Part shown: positions 14,492 to 21,961 of the stretch, piece after piece | Layout: each line of letters begins with the position of its first letter | Numbering within the stretch: position 1 is the stretch's first letter | NCBI GenBank assembly: GCA_041628615.1 | Contig: JBFKOW010000039.1 | Location: 1 to 22,077 of the forward strand | Source of the DNA: JAMWZF01 sp041628615 | Lineage (GTDB): Bacteria > Pseudomonadota > Alphaproteobacteria > Rhodobacterales > Rhodobacteraceae | Length of the DNA stretch: 22,077 nucleotides | Direction: 5' to 3' | The notes under the pieces: generated by a model | What the model was told of the DNA's origin: nothing | What the model saw: the letters and a program-made list of their open reading frames with translations, nothing else | Database searches by the model: none | Made by a program: the position numbers and the translations under genes

Positions 14492-14518
14492 ATGACCGCC
14501 ACACCTGACCGCACATGA
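14492..14518 (+). CDS. Possible 8-codon leader ORF (MTATPDRT)
   Basis: ATG at 14492, exactly 7 nt after the -10-like box, opens an 8-codon frame whose TGA overlaps the transglycosylase ATG as ATGA (14515-14518). It would be a leaderless ORF feeding ribosomes to the main gene, which has no ribosome-binding site of its own. The two frames differ, so it is not an N-terminal extension. Chance is possible for so short an ORF. Confidence 0.35.
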   Translation: MTATPDRT

Positions 14519-15777
14519 GCCCGACGCGCCGCCGCCTGCTCCTCGGCCTGTTCGGCGCCCTCGGCCTGCCCGCCGCCGCCCGCGCCACGCCACCCGCGAT
14601 GACGGTCCGGCCGCCGGCCCGGCCCGCCGGCGCCGGTCCGCTCCGGGTCACCGCCAATGCCGCCTTCGATCGCTGGCTCGGCGAGTTCCGGCAACGCGCC
14701 GGCGCCGCGGGACTCGATGCGGCGACGCTCGACGCCGCCCTTTCCGGCATCCGCTACAACGCCGACGTGATCCAGCGCGACCGGACCCAGGCCGAGTTCG
14801 TGAAGCCGATCTGGACCTACCTGGACAGCGCCGTCTCCGACACCCGTGTGGCCAATGGCCGGGCGGCGCTGCAGGACCACCGCGCCGTGCTCGACCGGAT
14901 CGAGGCCCGGCACCGGGTCGAGGCCGGGATCGTCGCCGCGATCTGGGGGCTGGAGAGCGCCTATGGCGCGGTGCGCGGGTCGACCCCGACGATCGAGGCA
15001 CTGGCGACGCTGGCCTTCGACGGCCGGCGCGGGGCCTTCTTCGAGAGGGAACTGGTCGCCGCCCTGCGCATCCTCCAGCGCGGCGAAGTGTCTCCGGCGG
15101 CGATGACCGGAAGCTGGGCCGGGGCGATGGGCCACACCCAGTTCATTCCCACATCCTACCTCGCCCACGCGGTGGATTTCGACGGCGACGGGCGGCGCGA
15201 CATCTGGGGCGACGACCCGGCCGATGCGCTGGCCTCGGCGGCGGCCTACCTGTCGGCCAACGGCTGGCAGCCGGGGCAGCCCTGGGGGGTGGAGGTGACG
15301 ATCCCCGCGGGCTGGGACTACGCGCTGGCCGACCGGCGGATCGCCCGGCCGCCGTCGCAATGGGCCGGACAGGGAATCGCCGCCGCCGATGGCAGCGCGA
15401 TCCCCGACCACGCCCCCGCCTCGGTGCTGCTGCCCGCCGGGGCCGAGGGCGCGGCCTTCCTCATCTTCCCCAATTTCGCGGTGCTCGAACGCTACAACAC
15501 CGCCGACGCCTACGTCATCGCGGTGGGCCACCTCGCCGACCGGATCACCGGCGGGCCGCCGCTCGCCGGGGAATGGCCGCGCGGCGACCGGGCGCTGTTG
15601 CCGGAAGAACGCGAGGAACTGCAGCGCCGGCTGACCGAAGCCGGTTTTTCCACCCGCGGGATCGACGGCCGAATCGGGCCGCGGACCATCGCCGCGATCC
15701 GCGCCTACCAGAAGGCCGAGGGGCTGGTTCCGGACGGCTACGCCTCGGCGCGGCTGCTCGACCGGCTGCGGAACTGA
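14515..15777 (+). CDS. Lytic murein transglycosylase (MltB type) with peptidoglycan-binding domain
   Basis: A 420-residue exported enzyme that cleaves peptidoglycan strands to 1,6-anhydromuramyl ends. The N-terminus TRRRLLLGLFGALGLPAAARA looks like a twin-arginine signal peptide with cleavage near residue 24. The transglycosylase domain (about residues 50-345) holds the catalytic Glu147 in IWGLESAYG, like Glu162 of E. coli MltB, then the family motifs SWAGAMGHTQFIPTSYL and DFDGDGRRDIW. Residues 357-418 form a PG_binding_1 domain (LQRRLTEAGF...GRIGPRTIAAIRAYQ). There is no Cys lipobox, so unlike E. coli MltB it is soluble. No ribosome-binding site precedes the ATG; a short leader ORF overlaps it. 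It converges on the methyltransferase gene. Confidence 0.93.
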   Translation: MSPTRRRLLLGLFGALGLPAAARATPPAMTVRPPARPAGAGPLRVTANAAFDRWLGEFRQRAGAAGLDAATLDAALSGIRYNADVIQRDRTQAEFVKPIWTYLDSAVSDTRVANGRAALQDHRAVLDRIEARHRVEAGIVAAIWGLESAYGAVRGSTPTIEALATLAFDGRRGAFFERELVAALRILQRGEVSPAAMTGSWAGAMGHTQFIPTSYLAHAVDFDGDGRRDIWGDDPADALASAAAYLSANGWQPGQPWGVEVTIPAGWDYALADRRIARPPSQWAGQGIAAADGSAIPDHAPASVLLPAGAEGAAFLIFPNFAVLERYNTADAYVIAVGHLADRITGGPPLAGEWPRGDRALLPEEREELQRRLTEAGFSTRGIDGRIGPRTIAAIRAYQKAEGLVPDGYASARLLDRLRN

Positions 15778-15781
15778 CCCG

Positions 15782-15808
15782 CGCCTTCTTCGGACCCGAA
15801 ACATCCCG
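15782..15808 (+). repeat. Intergenic repeat, copy B
   Basis: Its first 16 bases (15782-15797) are identical to 2493-2508 and the following 11 differ at three positions. It lies right after the transglycosylase stop and before a GC hairpin, in the same orientation as copy A. Confidence 0.6.
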
Positions 15809-15832
15809 GGGGAGCCGGCCCGCAGGGGCGGC

Positions 15833-15847
15833 GGGGGCAGCGCCCCC
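15833..15847. terminator. GC hairpin between convergent genes
   Basis: GGGGGC (15833-15838), loop AGC, GCCCCC (15842-15847): a perfect 6-bp stem between the ends of the transglycosylase and methyltransferase genes. It could terminate both directions, but no T tract follows on either strand. Confidence 0.4.
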
Positions 15848-15867
15848 TGCCCGCCCGCCGCCGGCGA

Positions 15868-16737
15868 TCAGGCCCGGGGCCGCAGCGCCATCATCAGGTA
15901 GACATTGGCCGCGGCGAAGGATTCGCGGTTGCGGGTCTGCTCCATCAGCCGCTGTCGGAGCCGGACCCGGCGCCGCTCGGACACGAAGGTCCGGATCACG
16001 CGATGCAACAGCCAGCGGGCGCGGGGCCGCTTGCGCGACAGCTCGCCGTCCACCCGTTCGAGCGCATGGCCGACCACGTTGAACAGGCCCTGCTCGATCT
16101 CGACCGAGGGGGCCACCGCGGCGGTGATGTCCTCCTCGCTGATCGCCTCCAGCGGCAACCGCGCCAGCTCGGCCCGGAACGGCTCCATCCGGTGGCCACC
16201 GCCCACGGTCGCGCGGGTCTGGTCCGCCGAATAACCCTCGCGGCGGAAACAGTCCGCCAGCACGATCCGCCCGCCCGGCGCCAGCAGCCCCAGCGCCTTC
16301 GACAGGCCGGTGTCGAGCGCGATATATTGGAAGCTTTCGGAGAACAGACAGACGTCGAACGGTCCCGCCCCGTCGAACGCCTCGAACGCGCATTCGTGCA
16401 CCACCGCCCCCGGCGCGTTCGCCCGGCACCGCTCGGCCAGGAACGGGCTCGGGATCACGATCTCGACCGCGTGGCCCAGCGCCAGGAGCTTCTTCGCCGT
16501 CTCCCCCGCGCCGCCGCCGATGTCGAGGATCCGGGCCGGTGCCGGCGGCAGCAGGCCGAACAGACGGTCGGTATAGGCTTCCTGCGCCCGCAAGAGGTTG
16601 CCCGCGGTGACCTCCAGCCCGTCTTCCCAGTAGCCGTAATGGAGGTTCTCGCGGCCCGTCAGCCACTTCGCGAGGCTCAGCCCCACGTCGAGTCCGATCG
16701 CCCGCGTGTCGAGCTTGCTTGTCTTGCGCTGTCCCAT
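15868..16737 (-). CDS. Class I SAM-dependent methyltransferase
   Basis: A 289-residue cytoplasmic protein. The SAM-binding motif I is ILDIGGGAGE (residues 70-79), the motif IV region is FDVCLFSESFQYI (127-139) and the post-motif LLAPGGRIVLADCFRR (151-166). The N-terminal block (NLHYGYWEDG) is of the kind seen in small-molecule methyltransferases of the sterol/tocopherol/phospholipid type, where it closes over the substrate. The C-terminal 90 residues are helical and very Arg-rich, unusual for that group, and might bind a membrane or nucleic acid. The substrate is unknown. I start it at ATG 16737 because family-like sequence begins there and a promoter pair ends 8 nt upstream; there is no ribosome-binding site. 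It is separate from the operon upstream. Confidence 0.8.
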   Translation of the reverse strand: MGQRKTSKLDTRAIGLDVGLSLAKWLTGRENLHYGYWEDGLEVTAGNLLRAQEAYTDRLFGLLPPAPARILDIGGGAGETAKKLLALGHAVEIVIPSPFLAERCRANAPGAVVHECAFEAFDGAGPFDVCLFSESFQYIALDTGLSKALGLLAPGGRIVLADCFRREGYSADQTRATVGGGHRMEPFRAELARLPLEAISEEDITAAVAPSVEIEQGLFNVVGHALERVDGELSRKRPRARWLLHRVIRTFVSERRRVRLRQRLMEQTRNRESFAAANVYLMMALRPRA

Positions 16738-16744
16738 GCCGGCG

Positions 16745-16773
16745 GTTCTAGTCCGGCGCGGCGCCGGGGCCAA
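16745..16773 (-). promoter_or_regulatory. Putative leaderless promoter of the methyltransferase
   Basis: On the minus strand TTGGCC (16773-16768), a 17-bp spacer and TAGAAC (16750-16745), ending 8 nt before the ATG at 16737. Confidence 0.45.
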
Positions 16774-16776
16774 CGG

Positions 16777-17289
16777 CTATTGCGCGGGCCCTTCAGGGGT
16801 GCAGGGGCCGCCGCGGTGGCAGGTCTCCACCCGGCGGATGTCTGCCTCGCGCGGATCGGCGAAGAACCAGCCCCCGCAGGGGCCGAGCGTGACCCGGTAG
16901 GCGCCCGTCCCGGTCACTTCGGCAAAGACCAGCGCTTGGCCCGGCTCGGGGAAGCCGCCGCACCACGACGCCAGGCATTCCGGCGCGAGGATCACCGGGC
17001 CGGAATGGACGGCGGTGAACCCGTCGGCGGCGAGAGACCGTCCAGAGAAGGCGGCGATCACCGGTTCCGCCGGCGTCCGCTCGATCACGCCCGGAGGCGG
17101 CGGCGCGGGATCGGCGCCCGGCACGAAGTCGAATTCGCCCCAGAGCACCACGTAGGCGGTCTCGGACTCGGCGGCCATCCAGTAGGACGCGGCGACCTCG
17201 GGCTTCAGGCAGGACAGGGCGACGGCCGGCGGCGCCATTACGGCCCACAGGGCCGCCGCGCCCGCCGCCAGCCGCGCGGCAGCGCTCAC
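16777..17289 (-). CDS. Secreted Cys-rich protein downstream of rppH
   Basis: A 170-residue protein with a signal peptide (hydrophobic residues 5-25). It has six cysteines: Cys27, near the start of the mature protein, then Cys105, Cys110, Cys138, Cys157 and Cys163, which suits three disulfides in the periplasm. After SCLKPEVA comes a beta-like stretch (AYVVLWGEFDF) and later YRVTLGPCGGWFF. A Cys at the mature N-terminus followed by a V-V-x-x-G-x-F strand distantly recalls secreted NTR/TIMP-type OB folds, but this is speculation. No family is assigned. The GTG start overlaps the rppH stop (GTGA), so the two are coupled and this is the last gene of the operon. Confidence 0.75.
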   Translation of the reverse strand: MSAAARLAAGAAALWAVMAPPAVALSCLKPEVAASYWMAAESETAYVVLWGEFDFVPGADPAPPPPGVIERTPAEPVIAAFSGRSLAADGFTAVHSGPVILAPECLASWCGGFPEPGQALVFAEVTGTGAYRVTLGPCGGWFFADPREADIRRVETCHRGGPCTPEGPAQ

Positions 17290-17768
17290 AGGTGCCCCCC
17301 AAGTTCGGCCAGGACCGCCTCGTAGACCGCCCGCTTGAACGGCACGATCTGCGCCGCGAGTTCGGCGGGATCGAGCCAGCGCCATTCCGAGAACTCGGGA
17401 TGCGCCGTGTCGATCCGGACCTGGTCGTCGCTGCCGAGGAACCGCATCAGGAACCACTTCTGCTCCTGCCCGCGGAACCGGCCGCCCCAGCGCCTCGGCA
17501 CGATCTCGGGGGGCAGGTCGTAGGGGATCCAGCCCGCCGTCTCGGCCTCGACCCGGACGAGAGAGGCCGGCACGCCGGTTTCCTCCTCCAGTTCCCGCAG
17601 CGCCGCGGCGCGGGGGTCCTCGCCGGGGTCGACCCCGCCCTGCGGCATCTGCCAGGCCGGTTCCGGCCAGTCGATCCGCTGGCCGACGAAGACATGGCCC
17701 TCGGCATTGGCCAGCATCACGCCGACACAGGGCCGGTAGGGCAACCGGGCGATCTCGTCGGGGGTCAC
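17286..17768 (-). CDS. rppH: RNA pyrophosphohydrolase (Nudix)
   Basis: A 160-residue Nudix hydrolase. The Nudix box G-x5-E-x7-RE-x2-EE-x-G is at residues 44-66 (GGVDPGE...RELEEETGV). The beginning YRPCVGVMLAN and the sections WQMPQGGVDPGE and KWFLMRF are typical of RppH/IalA, which remove pyrophosphate from the 5' end of mRNA to start decay, or cleave dinucleoside polyphosphates. Length matches the family. It starts with GTG, 31 nt after the ctpA stop, with GAGGA upstream. Leaderless messages, which I suspect nearby, would carry the same 5' triphosphate this enzyme acts on, though nothing links the two directly. Confidence 0.93.
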   Translation of the reverse strand: MTPDEIARLPYRPCVGVMLANAEGHVFVGQRIDWPEPAWQMPQGGVDPGEDPRAAALRELEEETGVPASLVRVEAETAGWIPYDLPPEIVPRRWGGRFRGQEQKWFLMRFLGSDDQVRIDTAHPEFSEWRWLDPAELAAQIVPFKRAVYEAVLAELGGHL

Positions 17769-17799
17769 CGCGCCGCGTCCTCGCCCTGCTCCGCCGGTC

Positions 17800-19161
17800 T
17801 CAGCGGGACTGCGACAGCAGCGCCGCCGCCGGACCCAGCGCCTCGAGACCCTTCAGGATGTCGAGCGCATAGGCCAACTGGTAGTCCCGCTCGCGCAGGG
17901 CGGCGGTCGCCTCGGCGGCGGCCCGCTCTTCCTCGATCTGGCGCAGTTCGTCCTCGGTCAGGCTGTCGTTGTCCAGAGCGCCGCGCAGGTCCCGCTCGGA
18001 CCGGAAGCCGCGGTCGGCCTCCTCGTCCTCGGACTCCTCGTCGGCCGGACTGGGGCGCGGCTGTTCGACGATGATGTCGGGCGAGATGCCCAGCGCCTGG
18101 ATCGACCGGCCGGACGGGGTGTAGTAGCGCGCCGTGGTCAGCCGCATCGCGCCATCCCCGCGCAGCGGCATCACCGTCTGCACCGATCCCTTGCCGAAGC
18201 TCTTGGTGCCCACGACGATGGCGCGGCGGTGATCCTGCAGCGCCCCGGCGACAATCTCGGAGGCCGAGGCCGAGCCGCCGTTGATCAGCACCACGATGGG
18301 CTTGCCCTCGGCCAGATCACCGGGCGTCGCGTTGTAGCGGTCGCCGTCGGTGATGTTGCGGCCGCGGGTCGAGACGATCTCGCCGGCGTCGAGGAAGGCG
18401 TCGGACACCTTGATCGCCTGGTTCAGCAGGCCGCCGGGGTTGTTGCGCAGGTCGAGGATGATGCCGTTGATGTTGTCCATCCCGCCGGCGGCCTCCACCT
18501 GCTCGGCAAGCCCGTCGGTCAGGTTCGGGTAGGTCTGGTCGTTGAAGGTGGTGATCCGCAGCACCACCGAGTGGCCCTCGGTCCGCGCCCGCACCGCGGT
18601 GAGCTTGATCGTGTCGCGGATGATCGAGACGTCGAACGGTTCCACCTCGCCCTCGCGGACCACGGTGATGATGATCTCGGACCCGACCGGGCCGCGCATC
18701 AGGTCCACCGCCTCGTCGAGGGTAAGGCCAAGCACCGAATCGCCGTCCACATGGGTGATGAAGTCCCCGGCGAGGATGCCGGCGGCGTCGGCCGGGGTTC
18801 CGTCGATCGGCGAGACGACCTTCACGAAGCCTTCTTCCTGCGTCACCTCGATGCCCAGCCCGCCGAATTCGCCCCGCGTCTGCACCCGCATGTCGGCGGC
18901 GTCGTCCGGCGACAGGTAGCTGGAATGGGGATCGAGCGAGGACAGCATCCCGTCGATCGCGGCCTCGATCAGGTCCGCCTCGTCGACTTCCTCGACATAC
19001 TGGTTGCGGATCCGCTCGAAGATGTCGCCGAACATGTCGAGCTGTTCGTAGACCGACGTGTTGCGGGCGTTTTCCTGGGCGATCAGCGGCCCGGCCACCT
19101 GGGTGGTGACGACAAGCCCGAGGAGCGATCCTCCGGCAGCGGCCATGGCGAATTTCTTCAT
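17800..19161 (-). CDS. ctpA: C-terminal processing protease, S41 family (CtpA)
   Basis: A 453-residue periplasmic serine protease. An N-terminal signal or anchor (residues 5-28) precedes a helical region, a PDZ domain (about residues 88-170) and the S41 catalytic core. The Ser-Lys dyad is Ser299 (NGGSASASEIVAGAL) and Lys324 (SFGKGSVQ), 25 residues apart as in E. coli Prc. The tail after residue 370 is highly acidic (EESEDEEAD) and then a coiled helix. Such proteases trim or destroy periplasmic proteins, including cell-wall hydrolases. The ATG at 19161 is supported by GGAGA upstream and the signal peptide; the open frame extends 52 codons further without coding character. It follows the EnvC-like gene by 64 nt and precedes rppH. 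Confidence 0.95.
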   Translation of the reverse strand: MKKFAMAAAGGSLLGLVVTTQVAGPLIAQENARNTSVYEQLDMFGDIFERIRNQYVEEVDEADLIEAAIDGMLSSLDPHSSYLSPDDAADMRVQTRGEFGGLGIEVTQEEGFVKVVSPIDGTPADAAGILAGDFITHVDGDSVLGLTLDEAVDLMRGPVGSEIIITVVREGEVEPFDVSIIRDTIKLTAVRARTEGHSVVLRITTFNDQTYPNLTDGLAEQVEAAGGMDNINGIILDLRNNPGGLLNQAIKVSDAFLDAGEIVSTRGRNITDGDRYNATPGDLAEGKPIVVLINGGSASASEIVAGALQDHRRAIVVGTKSFGKGSVQTVMPLRGDGAMRLTTARYYTPSGRSIQALGISPDIIVEQPRPSPADEESEDEEADRGFRSERDLRGALDNDSLTEDELRQIEEERAAAEATAALRERDYQLAYALDILKGLEALGPAAALLSQSR

Positions 19162-19225
19162 TGCGTCTCCGGTCCCGGCAATCCGGCGCGGCGGTCCCGC
19201 CCCTGTGCCTGCTCTGCGGCGCCGC

Positions 19226-20350
19226 TCACTCCACCCCGAACCACGTGGCGGGGTCAACCGGCGCGTCCCCTTCTCTGACCTCGATATAAAGCGTTTCTGG
19301 CGCGGTTGCGCCAGCACCCTCGCCCGCGGCGGTCAAAATCGCTTGAGCGTCGGGCGGGACGCCCCCCATCAGGCCCACCGGCGCGCCGCCGGGCAGCACT
19401 TCGCCCACCGCGCCGTAGGTCTCGGCCAGCCCGGCGAGAACGAAAAGCGTCTCGGGGGCGGGTTCGAGGATCGCGACCGTCCCGTAGTCCAGCAGCGGCC
19501 CGACGTAGCGCAGCGTCGCGGCCACCGGGGTGGTCACGAGGGCCCGCGGCGGCGTCGCCACCAACCAGCCCGGCCGGGCGATGCCCGCGGCGTCCCGCTC
19601 TCCGGCGCGGCGCAGGACGGCGCCATCGACCGGCAGGGCGAGCGATCCCTTCAGGCCCAGCGCATCGGGCACCGGCCCCCCGGCTTCCCGGACCGTCCCG
19701 GACAGGCCGTCGGCGAAAGCGGCGAGCGATTCGGAGGCGGCCAACAGTACGGCGATGGCGACCTGATCCTCGGCGTAGCGCCGCGGCAGCCCGGTCCGGT
19801 TGGCCACGGCCGCGCTCAGCGCCTCGCGCGCGTCTTGCGCCCCGGCGAGTCCCTCGGCCAGCGTGACGGCGGTCCGCTCCTGCAGCGCGCGCAGCTGCCT
19901 CAGTTCGTCCAGCCGGGCGGCCAGAACGCTGGCTTCGGTGCGCAGCGCCGGCGTGACATCGGACAGCAGCATGGCGGCCCGCGCCGTCGCCTCGGGGCCC
20001 GCGGGATGCAGCAGCATGACCGGCCGGGGCGGCGCGGCGATCGCCGTCAGCGCCGCCAGCAGGCGCGAGATCTCGGTCTCGCGGACCGCGAGGTCCTCGG
20101 CGATCTCGCGCTCGCGCGCCGACACCAGGCGCAGGCCTTCGCGCATCGCCGCCAGCCCGTCCTCGTAGGCGCGCACCGTGTCGGTCAGCGCGGCGATCCT
20201 GTCCCGCGCGCCGCGCGCCGCGGCCAGCCTGTCACGCGCCTCGCCGAGCCGGGCCTCGGCGGCGAGCGCCGCTTCCGCTGCGGTCTCGGGTCCGGCCGCC
20301 GCGGCGGGCGCGGCGGCCAGCATCAGCGCGAGGGCGAACGCCCGGATCAT
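19226..20350 (-). CDS. EnvC-like murein hydrolase activator with degenerate LytM domain
   Basis: A 374-residue exported protein: signal peptide (residues 1-19), a long coiled-coil region (about 22-220, with a break near 105-135) and a C-terminal LytM/M23 domain (about 240-374). The domain fold is recognisable (LVTTPVAATLRYVGPLLDYG, ILEPAPETLFVLAGLAE, PVGLMGG) and it ends LYIEVREGDAPVDPATWF, like the end of E. coli EnvC. The zinc-binding His and Asp residues of active M23 peptidases are missing. EnvC-type proteins do not cut peptidoglycan; they activate amidases at the division site under FtsEX control. Its ATG overlaps the gpmI stop (ATGA), so it is coupled to gpmI, an arrangement I recall in related genomes. 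Confidence 0.9.
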   Translation of the reverse strand: MIRAFALALMLAAAPAAAAGPETAAEAALAAEARLGEARDRLAAARGARDRIAALTDTVRAYEDGLAAMREGLRLVSAREREIAEDLAVRETEISRLLAALTAIAAPPRPVMLLHPAGPEATARAAMLLSDVTPALRTEASVLAARLDELRQLRALQERTAVTLAEGLAGAQDAREALSAAVANRTGLPRRYAEDQVAIAVLLAASESLAAFADGLSGTVREAGGPVPDALGLKGSLALPVDGAVLRRAGERDAAGIARPGWLVATPPRALVTTPVAATLRYVGPLLDYGTVAILEPAPETLFVLAGLAETYGAVGEVLPGGAPVGLMGGVPPDAQAILTAAGEGAGATAPETLYIEVREGDAPVDPATWFGVE

Positions 20351-21864
20351 CTCTCGATCAGGCTCCGCCCGGTCATCTGCGGCGGCTGGTCGAGTCCCAT
20401 GAGGTCCAGCACCGTCGGCGCGAGGTCCGCCAGTCGGCCCGAGCGGATGCCGGCCCCGTCCGGACCGCCGAACAGGATCACCGGGACCGGGTTCAGCGTG
20501 TGGGCGGTGTGCGGTCCGCCGGTCTCGGGGTCGACCATCACCTCGCAATTGCCGTGATCGGCGGTCAGCACCATCGCGCCACCCGCCGCCTCCAGCGCCG
20601 AGACGACCCGGGCGAGCCCCCGGTCCACCGCCTCGCAGGCGGCGACGGCGGCGGACAGGTCGCCGGTATGGCCCACCATGTCGGGGTTGGCGTAGTTGCA
20701 GACGATGAGGTCGTAGCCCTCCTCGATCGCGCCGACGAAGGCGTCGGTCACTTCTGCCGCCGACATCTCGGGCTGCAGGTCGTAGGTGGCGACCTTGGGC
20801 GACGGGGCGAGGTAGCGGTCCTCGCCGGGATCGGGCTCCTCGACGCCGCCGTTCAGGAAGAAGGTCACGTGGGGATACTTTTCGGTCTCGGCCACCCGGA
20901 ACTGGCGCAGGCCCTTCTGCGACACCCAAGAGCCGAGCGTGTTGACGATCTCCTGCTTGGGAAACACCGCGGTCATGTAGGCGTTGTGGGCGTCCGAATA
21001 CTCGACCATGCCCAGCCGGGCGCAGAGGCCGGGCCGGTCGCCCCGGTCGAAGCCGTCGAAGACCGGCGCGCCGATCGCGGCGAGGATCTGCCGCGCGCGG
21101 TCGGCCCGGAAGTTGATGAAGAACAGCCCGTCGCCGTCGGCCATTCCGTCGTAGCCGGGCATAACCGCGGGCAGCAGGAACTCGTCGGTCTTGCCGTCCG
21201 CATAGCCCGCCTCGATGGTGGCGACGGCATCGTCGGCCCCTGCCGGACCGTCGCCGCGGACGATGGCGCGGTAGGCCTTCTCGATCCGGTCCCAGCGGTT
21301 GTCGCGGTCCATCGCGAAATAGCGCCCCGACACGGTGCCGACGGTCACCCCGTCCGGCAGCTCCCCGAGAAGGGCGCCGACCTGTCCAGCGGCCGATTTC
21401 GGCGCCACGTCGCGGCCATCGGTGATGACGTGGAGAACCACGTCGACCCCGGCCTGCCGCAGCACCCGCGCCGCGGCGACGATGTGGGACTGGTGCGAAT
21501 GGACCCCCCCGGGCGAGGCGAGACCGGCGATGTGGGCGCGGCCGCCGCTGTCCTTCACCGCCTCGATGAAGTCGACCAGCGCCGGGCGGGACGGGAACGA
21601 TCCGTCCTCGATGGCGAGGTCGATCTGCCCGAGGTCCATCGCCACCACCCGGCCGGCGCCGATATTGGTGTGGCCGACCTCGGAATTGCCCATCTGTCCG
21701 GAAGGCAGCCCGGCGTCGGGGCCGTGGGTGACGAGTTCCGCATTCGGGCAGGTCGCCATCAGCCGGTCGAACGTGGGCGTATCGGCCAGCGCCGGGGCGT
21801 TGGCCTCGGTCTCGGCGCGCTTGCCCCACCCGTCGAGAATGCACAGAACAACCGGCTTCGGCAT
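20347..21864 (-). CDS. gpmI: 2,3-bisphosphoglycerate-independent phosphoglycerate mutase
   Basis: A 505-residue cytoplasmic enzyme that interconverts 3- and 2-phosphoglycerate in glycolysis and gluconeogenesis. Metal ligands and the phosphoserine nucleophile match the family: Asp11 (LDGWG), Ser61 (GNSEVGH), Asp395 and His399 (NPDMVGH), Asp436-His437 (TADHGN) and His455 (PHTAHT). The substrate loop GLASPGGVHSHQSH (residues 114-127) and ITDGRDV (147-153) are also present. Length is typical (about 505-515). A GGGAGA ribosome-binding site lies before the ATG. It sits between rlmH and the envC-like gene, whose start overlaps its stop. Confidence 0.97.
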   Translation of the reverse strand: MPKPVVLCILDGWGKRAETEANAPALADTPTFDRLMATCPNAELVTHGPDAGLPSGQMGNSEVGHTNIGAGRVVAMDLGQIDLAIEDGSFPSRPALVDFIEAVKDSGGRAHIAGLASPGGVHSHQSHIVAAARVLRQAGVDVVLHVITDGRDVAPKSAAGQVGALLGELPDGVTVGTVSGRYFAMDRDNRWDRIEKAYRAIVRGDGPAGADDAVATIEAGYADGKTDEFLLPAVMPGYDGMADGDGLFFINFRADRARQILAAIGAPVFDGFDRGDRPGLCARLGMVEYSDAHNAYMTAVFPKQEIVNTLGSWVSQKGLRQFRVAETEKYPHVTFFLNGGVEEPDPGEDRYLAPSPKVATYDLQPEMSAAEVTDAFVGAIEEGYDLIVCNYANPDMVGHTGDLSAAVAACEAVDRGLARVVSALEAAGGAMVLTADHGNCEVMVDPETGGPHTAHTLNPVPVILFGGPDGAGIRSGRLADLAPTVLDLMGLDQPPQMTGRSLIER

Positions 21865-21871
21865 CGTCGTC

Positions 21872-21901
21872 TCCCTATCTGCCCCCGCCCTCCTACAGCA
21901 A
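21872..21901 (-). promoter_or_regulatory. Possible gpmI promoter (or just its ribosome-binding site)
   Basis: On the minus strand TTGCTG (21901-21896), an 18-bp spacer and TAGGGA (21877-21872), 8 nt before the ATG. The -10 candidate overlaps the GGGAGA ribosome-binding site, so both readings cannot hold at once; the ribosome-binding site is the likelier. Confidence 0.25.
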
Positions 21902-21961
21902 GCCGGGCGGGACCGGAACCTCCGACCCGGCCGCCGCAGGGGCCGCGCGGCGGCGATGCGC

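Noticed and set aside
4261..16737. Signs of horizontal transfer or a mobile island
   Set aside because: No transposase, integrase, tRNA junction or terminal repeats, and gene content and codon use look uniform and chromosomal.
19226..21844. An 872-codon open frame on the minus strand
   Set aside because: It is the envC-like gene (19226-20350) plus an out-of-frame shadow of gpmI. The two real products are separate and overlap by ATGA.
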